Origin: Pampus argenteus
Lineage: Eukaryota; Chordata; Actinopteri; Scombriformes; Stromateidae
Assembly: GCA_036937835.1 (NCBI GenBank)
Contig: CM072873.1
Location: 14,186,001-14,250,000, forward strand
Length of the DNA: 64,000 nt
Direction of reading: 5' to 3'
Part shown: positions 11,568 to 24,046 of the stretch, one piece after another
How positions within the stretch are numbered: the stretch's first letter is position 1
How the letters are laid out: each line of letters begins with the position of its first letter
Position numbers and translations under genes: made by a program
The notes under the pieces: model-generated
The model's input: only the letters and a program-made list of their open reading frames with translations
Told to the model about the DNA's origin: nothing
Database searches by the model: none

Positions 11568-14500
11568 GTGTAACAGGAGAGAAAAGAGCCAAGTTGAGCC
11601 AGGAGAGGAGGATGATTCGATATGTAGGGGAGGAACTCTCCTCCATCACATTGTATGTCCTCTGGTCTCTGATGAGATTATTGGACGGCTCCTCCCTCCC
11701 TCCTGACCCTCCACTGTGTTGTCTTAAAAAGATTAACCACACCATTGTCTCCGCCTATAATGGCAGGATAAAAGGGCCACTGCCTCTCACAGGGAGAAGT
11801 TGAAATGCTCAGCGCTAATTCTGTCCCATGGAACGTGTTGCCATCGCCTGTCATTACCATCCTCCTCATTACCATCAGCTAACAACGCAGGAGATTGGCT
11901 GGAATCATGCAATCTGTCCACCAAGCACAGAGCAGCGCAGGAAATGTTGCAATATTTTACCGTACCTGTTTTTGTCGGCAGCAGCATTAAGTATTATGAG
12001 TAGGTGCAAATAGTTAGGCATACATACAACTTTGGTCTTATTTTCATAGCTTTGCCTATGTCAACATTGTATTAACTTGGGGAGAAAGCAAAGTCTAATA
12101 TAAAGTCTTCTGATCAGAGCTTGTTGTCTCCACCGCAGTCAACACGCTAAAGCAGGAGAGACCGCTTTAGAGCTTTGGACAGTCTCCCTACGGAGCTCCT
12201 TCAAGGAAGGAGTCATATTTGCCTCAGTTGGTGTGGTTGAGTACATTAATCATTTTCTTGTGCAATGAAAAAATTTCTACACATATTTCAATTTCAGTTT
12301 TGCTCATTCACAACCTGTCTTGTTTGCCAAATTTGCTTTGCAATTTGGTTGTAGCAATGTCACCATGTTGCAAGACCCCAGCAATTCACTTGGTGAGATG
12401 TTCAAGTAATGAATGTGCATTGACCTAATGCTCTGTGGGATCCTCAAACATCTACTATAAAGCTCGGTACAAAGCCCATGTAGATCCACCACTAATTCCT
12501 GAGCATTAAAGCTTTCTGCCAATCTACCCTATGCTGCTGTTAAATGGAAAATACACTAAAAGGCTATCCGGTGTGCAGCAGGATATCTAAAACAGTCAGC
12601 CATGTAGAAGGAACATGCAAAGGGCACGGACTCACAGTGGTGAGTGGTGAAGTGGTGAAGAGGTCTAATCCTGTTCTGCCTGCCTGAGGAATAAGGAAAG
12701 ATCAGTCGGCAAGTCAGTCAGTGAGTCAGAAGGGGGTTCTGGTCTCACTGTCGAGGAGACTTTAAATCCTCTGGGACAGAAAGGAGAAGGCACGAGTAAA
12801 GGGAGAGGTTGAGTAGGGTAAAGAAGCTGTGCGAACTAAACTAGGATCGATTCTGTCCTCCATCACTCTCATTCACCACAACATTTGTTGAAAAGCTCTC
12901 GAGGACGAACTCTACAGCTGTACATGCTTATTCAATTAAGATGCCCGCCTGATGTTTTGCTTTCATTGGATTTCATGGATGTTGTAAAAGAGAGATGCAG
13001 AAGTAGAAGTGGAGAATACAGAGTGGAAACAAAAAAAGAGGGGAGATGAACGGTTTTTTTTTTCTACCCACAATTGAGATCCAGCAGCCACTGGACAAAA
13101 CAAATCACATTTACATTAACACTGACCTAATGCTCTGTCCTATTAAAAATAAGGAGGCTTTATTTAAATTCCCAATCCTTGTCCTGCTTACTGCATGAAT
13201 GAATCAGTCAATGACTTTCACCACCACAAACTCGTCCAGCATCGCTCTTAGCCGTCTGGAGGTACTACCCCCAAAACAGAGACTTTTTTTGGGACTGTAG
13301 TTCCTGAGTTCCTGGAAAACCTGGAAAAGTGCAATATGCTTCTTATTGTTTCACTTACACAATTGGACTTCTCTGTTTAAATCAATTCTACCCGAGCTGC
13401 CTTCCACCCATTGGGCAAGTTAAAACAAACACTAAGAAGTTTTTGCAAATACTATGTGACCTAGGTCTGACTCTGTTTCATATTCATCCCTGTCGCCTAC
13501 TGTTTAAGCTAATCCCTCTTTACAGTACGTGTCTTCTTCTCTCCTCTCTTGTTCGTCGAGTTTCTACTTTGCCCACCCTGCGTGACCGTGTAATTCAGCC
13601 TGAACAATACGGCGCTGCCTCCTGCAGCCGTTGTTCCTCTGCTCCTCTGCTTTTCCCCCATGCCCCCGTACCCCACTGTGTTTGTCAGGATCATAGTGTG
13701 TCAGCGCCCGTTTAAAGGGGAGGGATGGGGGGAACACAGTGGGATGCCTTAACAAGGTGTGGCAGGGACAATCATGTGGAATATGGTTGGCCCTGTACAG
13801 TCAACCTCTCCTTTTCCATCCTCATCTCAGTCTCATTTTCCCCACTCACCCTCGCTCTCTCACTCTTTCTGTATATCTTCTACCCTCCTCCATATCTGTT
13901 TCTCTCCAGGCCACCCTTATGCTCATCACATCCCCTACTTCAGCAAATGCTTCTGCTTTCATTTACTTTATTTTTCCTATCCACCCCCCGTTGGTGACAT
14001 CGTTATTTTTAGACACTCTTGGCCGTGTGTAGCTATCTTTGTGTGTGAGAGTTTGGGATGCTGACCTGATTTCCCCGTCATTGCCATGCCAACTTCATTC
14101 CCACCATCTCCTGTAAGTGTGGCCCCTGACAGCCCCTGAACACCTGTTCACAGCCCCCTGGGTGTGCCAGCTGGGTTGAATATAGAGGCGGAGCAGGTTG
14201 GGGAGGGGCAAGGAAGGAGGGAAGGACGCAGTTGGGAGGAAAAGAGGGGAAGATACCCCAGCCTCCCACAGTGAAACCTGCCACTCAGCTGGAGATGGCT
14301 CATTCAGCGTGCATGCTTGAGAGATTAACCTCTATCAAGAAGGGGTCAATGTCGAAGGCACTGGAACAACAACTAGGGTCAGAAATAACAGGGTTTTATT
14401 CTTGACTGACAGTGCATCTGCTGCCGTGGTCAAAGTCACTGGCATCAAAAAATTATGTTTTTTTTGTGATGACTAAAGACTAAAATTCTGACACAAATTT

Positions 14501-14724
14501 TTAAAAAATGCTATTGCATATAAAACCATTGTATTTTCTATTGAGAATGTAAATACAAGGTGTCTTACATACTGCTACCAAAGAAAGCTGAAAACCAACC
14601 AAAATATTTGCAAAATTATTCTGCAAAACCAAGAATTCAGGCAACTGAAAACTCAATGTTAAGCCATACCAGTGGCATAGCAATGTCACTCAGTCAGTCA
14701 ACCTTTTTGTCATAGGTGGAAACA

Positions 14725-15100
14725 TCTCATCTTTGGTACAGATATCCACAGTCCACACAGGATGAATCCTAATGACTTTGATGACCCTCTAACTTTTCCT
14801 CTGAGACCACTGTGAGATCTTTTAGTGAAACAACAACTGAATGGATTACCATGAAATTTGGTGCAGAGATTAATGTCCCACTCAGAATAAATTGTAATAA
14901 CTTTGATGATCCCATGACATTTCATCTAGCCTGTCATCAGGTCAAAATTTCATTTTGTCAAATCCATTACCTGCTTAAAAATCAGCATGCTGAACATTAC
15001 AATTGGGAGCATGTTAGCCTGCTGATTAGCATTTAGCTCAAAACACTGTTGCACTTAAGTACAGTCTTACATAAGCTCTGGCATGGATACATAAATATAT
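14725..15100 (+). mobile_element. dispersed fish repeat with internal tandem duplication
   Basis: The text ATGGATTACCATGAAATTTGG, shown in part, through AACTTTGATGATCCC and TCATCAGGTCAAAATTTCA to TTAGCATTTAGCTCAAA matches a repeat that I recall as very common in percomorph genomes. Two related units lie head to tail about 125 bases apart: GGATGAATCCTAATGACTTT near 14760 and AATAAATTGTAATAACTTTG near 14886. No coding capacity is visible. Ends are approximate. Confidence 0.6.
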
Positions 15101-15224
15101 GTTGAAGCCATTTAAAAGTACTCGGTTGAGGTTAGCAGAAAAAACAACAACATGCAGTTCGGTTGTCATGAGTGAAATTCAATTTAATTCAAATGTTTTG
15201 CCTGCGTAATCCTTTAGGATAGGC

Positions 15225-15300
15225 AGGCATGTCGGACAGGTCACCAGTCCACCACATGACATTACATTACACGGACAGGCATTTGAAATATAGAGTCCCC
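15225..15300 (+). mobile_element. short retroposon fragment
   Basis: GGACAGGTCACCAGTCCACC and the following bases resemble the common fish repeat phrase around GGTCACCAGTCCATCACA. Only a short, decayed piece remains. Confidence 0.35.
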
Positions 15301-18300
15301 AATCATTCCTGCATGTCTATCTTTATAATCTGGATTAGAGTAGTTGTACTTTATTGGATGAACTTTGAAATATTACTGTGACGGGTCCAAGAGACGTAAT
15401 ATTAGAGTAATAAGAGATGCAACTTCTGTTAGCATTCTCAGATTTTGATCAGCTCTTATCATGATTTATATTCCAGGTCAATAATCATGTATTATACTGA
15501 GTTATACAGTACCACTCCTTTTTGGATTGTGGTGACTGTGCTAAACAAACCTGTCAACTCTCTCTACCCATAGCAGATTAATTAAAAGAAAAGACAAAAT
15601 AATGCAAGACTTACTTCTGAGACAGAATATGCCAATTTAATTTGGTCTGATCTTTTGGACTATACTATTGCCTGTTGTCCCTGACCTCTCATCCCATCCT
15701 CTCTGCACTGTTTCCTTCCCATGATCCCAAACCAGTCTTTGTTCAGTCGCCAGCTGTTCATACATCCAATCCACCTCCTCAATTTGCTGGGGAGGTACAC
15801 AGACTGCCTGCCTGCTATATCCATCTGGCACGCGATGGGCACTTGGATTCTCCGCTCCTCGCACACAGACCTCATTCATTCAGTTTGAGCCAAATCCACA
15901 GGCATTCGCCATTAGTTACCGTAGTTACTATTAGAGATATCTGTCTGTCTGTGTGTGTGTAGGATGGCTGCCAGGAATAGACTGATGTAAATCAACAGAA
16001 ACAGGGCTGACATGTGACATGGAGGGAAAGGATGACATAGGACATGTTTTGGATGACATGTTTTAAATGAGTGTCATCTGATCAAGGCAGAGAGTTTGTC
16101 CAATATTGTTTCCCCCCATGGACACAACAGCACTATAGATACTAAACAAACATGTATAGTCCATTCAGTGAATAATTCTTCCTATGTGCTGCCCTTTATA
16201 AGCAAGCTGATGGTAATGACTATGGCTCAAACTACAACAATAGCAGCATTCCTACCGTACCAGGCTACATTATATTATTAAACAGGAGCAGTGAGATCAA
16301 TATTTTTCAGGCCTTTACTGTTCTCATTAACTATGTGAGTTAATTGTTGATATTTTAGATATGAAGGTAAACTTTTTTTTTAGTTTTCATATTCAGATGT
16401 ATATCCCTGGTTTGGTTTGGTTGTCAGGTATGTAGAGACACTTCTCATCGACTCCCACTGTGACGCAGCTTCAGCCAGTTCAATACACACAACATTGTAG
16501 ATGTCGTTCTTTCACTGAAACAAATCTTTCTCAAACAACAGGTCAACATTTTTCAGTCTGAGAAAGCAAAATGAAAAAAAAAAAATTAAAAAAAAAACTG
16601 GTCTGGCATAAATTGTTAATGTGACCAACGAAATATGAATGAACATTCACACGGAGCTGCCCGCTCAGAGGTAAACAACCGCTACTGACCACAGTCTCGA
16701 TGAAACCACCAACAGAACGGCGCCATCATAAAGCAGCACCTTCATGAAATTTGAATGACTATTGGGTGTAAATCTGTCTGGGAAACCGTTTCTGAGTAAT
16801 TCTGGGTTTGTACACGGTATCAGATACATTGTTAGTTACAGTAAAGTAACTTAACTTTCTTAATGCCACAGTTTATGATAGAAATGTTGAGCTCACGTGA
16901 TCAGCATGTTTTTACCAGGGTAAATTTATGAGGCAGATTTTGCACCTTATCTTTTATTATCCTTTTTTTTGGTCTGAGGAGAGCCACGTGTATCAGTTGC
17001 ACCAGCTGTGTCTTTTCATGCAACAATTAGGTGCTTTTACCAGGAGGATTAAACATGCAGCAGAGGGTCATGCATCCCACCAGGTATGACCAGGGAGGGT
17101 CCCTGATCAACCACTAAAAGTAGTGCTGCAAAAAAGCATGTGATCCCTCACTGGCTTCCCACTACACAAAACCAATAATGTTAAATGTGGGCACCTGACA
17201 AAGCTTCTATCCCTGCACCACTCGGGCATCGACAAATATGGATAATGCACTTTGTAACTTTAAACCCATTTTGTTGTTGTGTATTTTTCTTCAAAAGAAT
17301 AACTGAACGAACACTGATAATATCATGCCGGGTAGAGATATTCCCAGAACAATGGGAAGTTACAATGGAGTCTGATTTTTTTTTAACAATGTAAGATATC
17401 AAAAATCGGCTAAATGCCAAGTTTTGCTCTCAGTCTTCCAGAATAAGAGAGCACAGGTTTCCCTTGATAATATTTGAAATATAATAGTAAGACAAGTATA
17501 CAAGAGCATTGTACTCTTTTCACTCTCAAAACTTATCTGCTAAAACCATTGCCATCGCTCATCATAATTGTAGCAGGTCTTAACTTCACCATTTCTCAAC
17601 ACTGAATGATTGCTAAAGTTACACATACTGTGGCCACTCACAAAAATGCACAAAATAAAACATATATACTATATACTAAGCAAACTAATCTTTTTTTTAA
17701 AAAGAAAAACAAACAAAAAAAACTTCTGACCAGCAACTTGGCAATGCAGTAAGAATGAATCTGACTTCAGACTACACATTCTGACTCAGAGAGTGACACA
17801 TTATCATGTGACTAACAGCAAAACGAGGAGGGGGGGACAAAGAGGAGGAAGAGGTGGATGATGTCACTGCCAGTTCTTTAACAAACATGAGTAATGGATT
17901 ACATATCTGATAATCAGAAGTCCAGACATTTACCAAAAAACACTGACTGAAAGTAGCAGGAAGGGAGAGGGAATTTTACTTTGATTAAACTCTGTGCAAC
18001 CATGTGAAAGGTGTGCATGCATGATTATATAGGACAGTCTACTTAAGCTTACATGTGCATCTCTTTGCAGGTACACACACACATACACACACCTAGGCTT
18101 TCTTGCTTGTGTGTGTGCGTCATACGTTCTCGACATTAGCTCAGTGAGCAGCAGCAGCAGCAATAGAAGGCTCATTAGCATAATGTAGTATGCAGGGAGA
18201 AATGTCATGTACTTCATTTGCTTTTTCCTCATCCTGCCTGATGGTATGTGTCACATACACCTGACCAACCTCCCCTCACCCCACCCAACGGCCACATACA

Positions 18301-18480
18301 CACACTTTCCCTTGCTGCTTCCTTTCCTTTCATATTTCCCTCCGTTACTTCTGCCTTCATGTCCGTCTTCCCTCTGTTATTCCTTCCCTTCTTCTATTCT
18401 GTATTTACTTCCTACCCACCTGAGTGCTAAAATGATTAGTCAAACAAGAAAATTTGGCAACAATTTTGATGAAATTTTCG
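15300..18480. other. intronic stretch, nothing recognised
   Basis: A/T-rich sequence with short homopolymers and a pyrimidine-rich block near 18290-18420. No repeat family, RNA or exon is evident to me. Confidence 0.5.
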
Positions 18481-18489
18481 AGTAAATTT

Positions 18490-18576
18490 GCCAAATATTC
18501 ACTGGTTACTCAATGTGAGGATGTGCTGCTGTGGAAACTTTGGATTTTGGACTGTTGATTGAACAAAACATGAATG
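18490..18576 (+). mobile_element. fragment of the dispersed inverted-repeat family
   Basis: Contains GTGAGGATGTGCTGCT and TTTTGGACTGTTGATTGAAC, the central part of a family whose other copies lie at 27.0, 34.2, 37.4, 37.6, 42.6 and 50.2 kb. The ends are missing. Confidence 0.5.
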
Positions 18577-19367
18577 GTCATACTATTAAAAATGATCCAC
18601 GCAATATAATAATACAACATATAAATAACTTCTGACGATTGACGATTCCAAACAGAAACAAATCATTGCTGCACACATAATGTTGCACAACTATATCTGT
18701 CAGATAAATGTAGTGGAGTAAAATGTACAAGATTTCTATCTGATCAAATGGAAAAACTCAATTAAAGTACCTTGAAATTGTGCAGTACTAGAGTAGATAT
18801 AGATTAGATACTTAGATACTTTCCACCACTGATGACAGATTAATAATGAAAATTACCATTAGCTGCAGCGAACATGTCTTCTATTTCAACTCCCTCCCTT
18901 CCTTCCCACCTGATTCATCTGGCGATTCTTTCCTCATCTAATTTCCCTGCTTCCTCCACCACCTGTCATGACCCATCTTTGTTATTAAAAATTAAAATGT
19001 TGTCTGCCTTTTTGCTCTCATTAAACGCACGCAGTCGTAGAAAAAAAAAAGAAAAGAAAAAAGACAAGAGCAGGACAAGAAAGACTCAGGATGATAAACA
19101 GCTATATGAACCTGATTTAAACCTGCAACATTGCAAATACATGGCACACACCTCAGTTGGCTTAACTATAAGGACACCGTGTCTGTTTTCTATTGCATCC
19201 GCCGCCGCCTCTTGTCTTCATTATTAATCTGACGCTTTCCTTCCCCTTGAGTCAACACTTTCTCCACATGATAATACCTCGACTAACAGCCAGAAAAAAA
19301 CTGAGAAAAACACACATGTTATTAGGGCAGTCCTGTTTGAGTTGAAAGGATGGAAAAGAGAAAAAAG

Positions 19368-19403
19368 TAATAATAATAATATAATAATAATAATATTAAT
19401 AAT
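19368..19403 (+). repeat. (TAA)n microsatellite, interrupted
   Basis: Runs of TAA/ATA with small interruptions, after an A-rich stretch and about 70 bases left of the element at 19476. Confidence 0.9.
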
Positions 19404-19475
19404 GAAAACAGTGAGACTGGTGGGGAGAGTGCCGCTGTGTTGGTCTAATGTCTATCATGAACATCAATTTGTGGT

Positions 19476-19880
19476 ATTTTAAAGGACTAGTTTCATATCT
19501 TGAGGAGTACTGTTTATTCTCCTTCTTGCTGAGAGTTAGATGAGAAGATTAATACAACTCTTATATGCGTCCATTAAATATAAAGCTATAGCCAGAAGCA
19601 AGTTATCTTAGCTTAGAGCAAAGACTGGAAACTGGGGGGAGCAGCTGTGTCCAGAGGTAATAAAAATATTCTCACCAGCACCTTTAAAGCTCACTAATGA
19701 ATACATTATGTCATTTGTTTAATCCCTGTAAAAACAACATGGTGTGGAGATTTACATGCCCCTATTTCCAGGCTTTATGATAAGACAAGATAGCCATATA
19801 GCTTATGGTAACTTCATAATTACCTTACAGATAGCAAGAAAACAGATACATTTCCCAAAATGTCAAACTATTCTTAAAAT
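19476..19880 (+). mobile_element. full-length copy of a short element with degenerate inverted ends
   Basis: The block opens with ATTTTAAAGGACTAGTTTCA and closes with a related reverse complement, TGTCAAACTATTCTTAAAAT. Inside are CTTGCTGAGAGTTAGATGAG and AAAGACTGGAAACTGG, phrases that I recognise from a repeat widespread in percomorph fish. At about 405 bp without an open frame it looks like a nonautonomous DNA element. Confidence 0.6.
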
Positions 19881-20559
19881 CTTGTGAGAGCATCTTTGAA
19901 TTTGAGTTTTTTTCCATATTTATGCATATTGTTTGAGGTTTAACTTGACTACAGCAAACTAGGAACCCATTTACATCACGGCATCAAGCTGAAGTGAACG
20001 AGCTTGTTATCACGTTGCTTGCTGTTAGCTTTATTAACATGATAATGTACTTGTTAGTGAGGCGTTTTAGCTACTGTAATACGTTTAAGCGCTAGCTTAG
20101 TTTATCATAGCTGCGTGTAGGTGTTTTACATGGTAGGTATAGCAATTAGCTTACTAGTCGACCTTATTTGACCCAGAGCTCTGCAGGCAGATAGATACAC
20201 ACTGGTGAAAAGTTAAAGGAACAATCTGTAATCATAAATGCAGATGTTTCCATACGGAGGTACTAATGTACTGTATGATACAATTAAGCAATCCAGTCAC
20301 GCTCGGTGACATATATATAGTTGACCTCGATTTTGGAACAAGATGGAGAAAGGAAAAGGATCTGCAGTATGTGTCTTTGTACAAGGATTCATTAATGTGA
20401 TGGCAAAATATCATATGCTGTCCATCTGTCGGCATAACCTGAAATTAATGTAAATGTAAAAATGCACAAAACAGAGATCGTGATATTGATTTCGAGTACA
20501 GCAAGCCTACATGAACGACATTTTCTGTCATTCAAGGTTCTCTCTTCAGGGGGAGACAC

Positions 20560-20800
20560 ACAGTTCCAGGTGTCTAAGTGAGAATAAATCCTATTTAAAG
20601 CTAATGGTAGGCGTAGCGCCTGGTTCAGTCAGTGATGAGGCCAATGAGCAGGGGGGAACCGTGTAGGGACCCACCGTGACCGGACGCTAGGACAGAAAAT
20701 CTGTCCGTAATTTTCCCTAAAGGACTAAGGCCCGCTAAAATAGTCCAATTGATCCATGTGCGTTACAGGCGGCAGATTAATTAATGCGTCATCGCCACCA
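20560..20800. promoter_or_regulatory. candidate conserved noncoding element
   Basis: A stretch free of simple repeats, with balanced composition and several CpGs in an otherwise A/T-rich intron, including AGGCCCGCTAAAATAGTCC and GATCCATGTGCGTTACAGG. It is not a repeat that I recognise and has no coding frame. The label is a guess from composition only. Confidence 0.25.
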
Positions 20801-22054
20801 GGAAATTTTCACTGATTTTTACTGTCCGGTTTTCAAAAAGGAAGGAGAGGCTATTTCTTCATTCTTCGTGCCACGTAAGCTCCTTTTTTCTTTTCCACAC
20901 AGGGAGGGCACATCACGCGACAATATAAACCAGGAAAGATCATTAAAGAGTAGATTTTATAAACACATGACATACATGAACACATACCGCAGCCTTCCCA
21001 TACATATACACATGTGCAAGGAACTCAGCAGCAGCATAAAAGGTCACTATTGCTTGCACTGCCTTGAGCAATATGTAATGATGTGTCACCGAGCTGTCAG
21101 GCTTAAAACGACAGCCACTGGAAAACCCTCACAGTGGCTGCCGCCTGTCAGTCCCCTGAAAAGACAAGGCTGAGCTGCACAACACCTGCACACACAAACA
21201 TACACATTCATGCATTTCACGCAGTTATTCGCAATGCAAACTTAACTCACATATGCATAATGCCTCCATCTCCTAAGCTTACACACACACACAAACACAA
21301 CCCCATCTGCAGCCAGCTGTGACCAAACAGCAGTGGAGCAGTACCTCCATGACGCTCACTAACTGGCTGTTTCCCTCAACTCAGCTGCAACGGTGAACAT
21401 CAAACCCAGTTTCACACAATGACTGAGCTGGATGAAATAACTGTGTGCACAACAGAAGCCAGAGCGGGAGTGCCGTTACCAAAAAAGCTGTATCAACAAC
21501 AGTGTGATAAGTTCTCGCTCTGCTGCCTCGCTCTGTAATCCAAGATCAACAATAATACTACACTGCTTTGTCCATGCCGGCCATCATAATCCCTGGATGG
21601 GTGCCAGATGTAGTTTCGTGATTGACCTGAGATGATTTTCCATATTATCAGATTTAAAAGCTCAGGACATGCAAGCAAGGTTTGTACTTTGGATAAGGGT
21701 CAAGACAACAACGACGAAAGAGGCAGGAATCCAAGCCAGCAATGCAGAAGTTTTGGCAAGGACACACCACCACACCGGCTGTGATTTTAAACCAGCTTAA
21801 CAGACTCAAAGCACAAATATGAAAAAATTTAATTTATGTTCAAACACCTATTCTGTGCAAAGCACAAACGCAGATTCCCCAAAAACCATCCAGTAAAGAT
21901 GCAAGTAAAAAGCTGTCTAAGATAAATATAGAATATATATCTTATAAACTATGTCCGAAAACTGTATCTGTATCACATTATACTGTATGTGACCTACACC
22001 ACAGCAAAATGTTGTTTTTTTTTGTTCATAAAGTTTTAAGTCAAGACTATGGAT

Positions 22055-22150
22055 TTAGACTTGAAATGAATAGTTTGACATTTTGGTTCATTTGCTTTCT
22101 AGCCAAGAGTGAAATGAGAAGATGTACTGATACTGTAACTCTGGGCCAGA
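22055..22150 (+). mobile_element. truncated head of the element seen at 19476-19880
   Basis: GAATAGTTTGACATTTTGG followed by AAGAGTGAAATGAGAAGATG and a decayed TACTGATACTGTAACTCT reproduces the 5' part of the same family, in the same orientation and about 2.2 kb downstream of it. The rest of the element is absent. Confidence 0.5.
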
Positions 22151-22629
22151 TAGTGAATGCATTTAGCAAAATATTATATATCTCCCTTTTCTTAGTGTGT
22201 CTAATAATGATTCATCAATTCTCAGGACTCAGATCTCTTAAAAAAAAAAAAAAATAAATCAACATTTATTTCTTTAGAGTAACACAAACAAATCACATTC
22301 TCCCATGTTCCTCATCCTGTAAGTCATGCAGGAATCGGGGAAGGTAGGCAGCAGAGGATTCCCTCCGTGCTCTGGTAGCGTTTGGCCGGGCCTGACAGCC
22401 ACTGAGGAAGCAAGTAGAAACGCACTCCCTAAGGTGCCGACACAGTTCTGTCTCGGATCTGTGAGGTGCTGGACAAAGCACAAACAAACACACTTGTACA
22501 GTAAGCACAAACATGAACGTACGCAGATATCGACACGTACGTACATAACTCATGTACTGATATCTACACACACGGGGGTATTTAGTGACTTTGGGGAGCA
22601 GATCTAGTTTTTACAAAACAGGAGCAGGT

Positions 22630-24014
22630 ATTAGTAACAAAATGTATTTGTACTTATTAAGATATAATTATAAAAAAATCATTACCCAAATGCTACCCCA
22701 TTGGATATATGTGAACTATTTGGACTCATCAGGTACATTTGCAGGCTGCAGATAAAAGACATACAAAAAAAACAAGACGTAGTTTTAAAATAACTGCGTG
22801 TCAGCAGTTGATTACAGTAGATCCCCTAACTGCAGTGTTCGAGTTACTTCATGTGAGATACTGGCACTACTCTGCGTCGAGCAAAAGTAATTAGAGGTGA
22901 TGGCATAAGCAATTTTCCACAGAGGTAGTAGGATGCTGTACATACAGTAGACACCATTTACTTTTTGATGACTCTTCAGATGTAGCATTCAGCTTGTGTA
23001 GCACTTGATCAGATCAAAAAACACCTCAGCGATGCAGCGAGTCCAAAGCGAATCCCTGACATTAATCCATGGAGAGGGCGTTTTACGAGTGAAGACGTGA
23101 TTTGCTGAATATAACAGGAGAAAGGAAGAGTGGGTTATTCCTACTCCAGGAGCCCACTCTGCACTGATCCCACTAAATATTCCTGAAATGTTGTATATTT
23201 TCAAATTACCTTGAGGAATGGGCCAACACTGAGGAGGAGGAGGGAAAAAGGGGGCTAAACAAGACTGTGGAGCACAGCCTACTTGGGGATCCTGGTCTTT
23301 AAAAGCAACAAAGAAGCCAGCTTGAAGAGACTTGTTACTGTGTTTCTTTCTCTTTACTCTTCCATCTCTCATTTCTTCTTGCAAATCTTGTCTCATTCTC
23401 TGCTTCTCTGATTCTATTGTTTCTAAATGTCTCCTGTCTTTCTTTCTGTCTTTCTCTCTTCCTCTGTCATGGCTGCAGAGTGTCATGGTGAGGCAAGATG
23501 GAGGTGAGGCTTGAAAAGAGGAAGACAGATGACAGGCAACAGAAATGGACAGAAATGCAAGAAGAGAGGAGCAGCAGCAAAAGAGAGGAGAAGATGTGAA
23601 GTCAAACATATAATGAGGCTGGGAGCACCGGTGAGAAGAGACAGAGACCAGAGCGGATGAAAGAGGGGTGGGGAAACAAGAACATGTAGGAGAAGGAAGA
23701 TAGAGAGCAAGAGAAGGAAAATGTAGGGGAGGAAAAACAGAGAGCGAAAGCGTCAGATAGAGGGTAAAGGAAATGCAAGAGATGTTTTTCCCTTTCTTTT
23801 TATTTCCCCCCAGTGTCACCCTGATTATATAAGCGCCACGTGCTAAAAATAAAGCCTGCAGTACAAACTGTGAATGTGAAGCTCTGTATGTGCACGGCGC
23901 AAGTGTGGATCTGTGTGTGTCCATCTCTTTCTCTCTCGCACATGCATGCCTGCACTTACAGTTGATGCTCATAAAAAAAAAAATAATAATAATAATAATA
24001 ATAGTAACAGTAAA

Positions 24015-24046
<32 letters not shown>

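Larger units (their letters stand above)
7450..14720. other. intronic stretch without recognised genes
   Basis: Contains the TG run at 9589 and the two G-rich tracts. Two segments of balanced composition without simple repeats (about 10040-10230 and 11800-11960) could be conserved noncoding elements, which only an alignment could show. A long pyrimidine block fills about 13800-13990. Confidence 0.4.

Noticed and set aside
13329..14064. Small protein-coding gene from several plus-strand frames of about 100 codons
   Set aside because: The frames overlap each other in a pyrimidine-rich stretch and show no family features.
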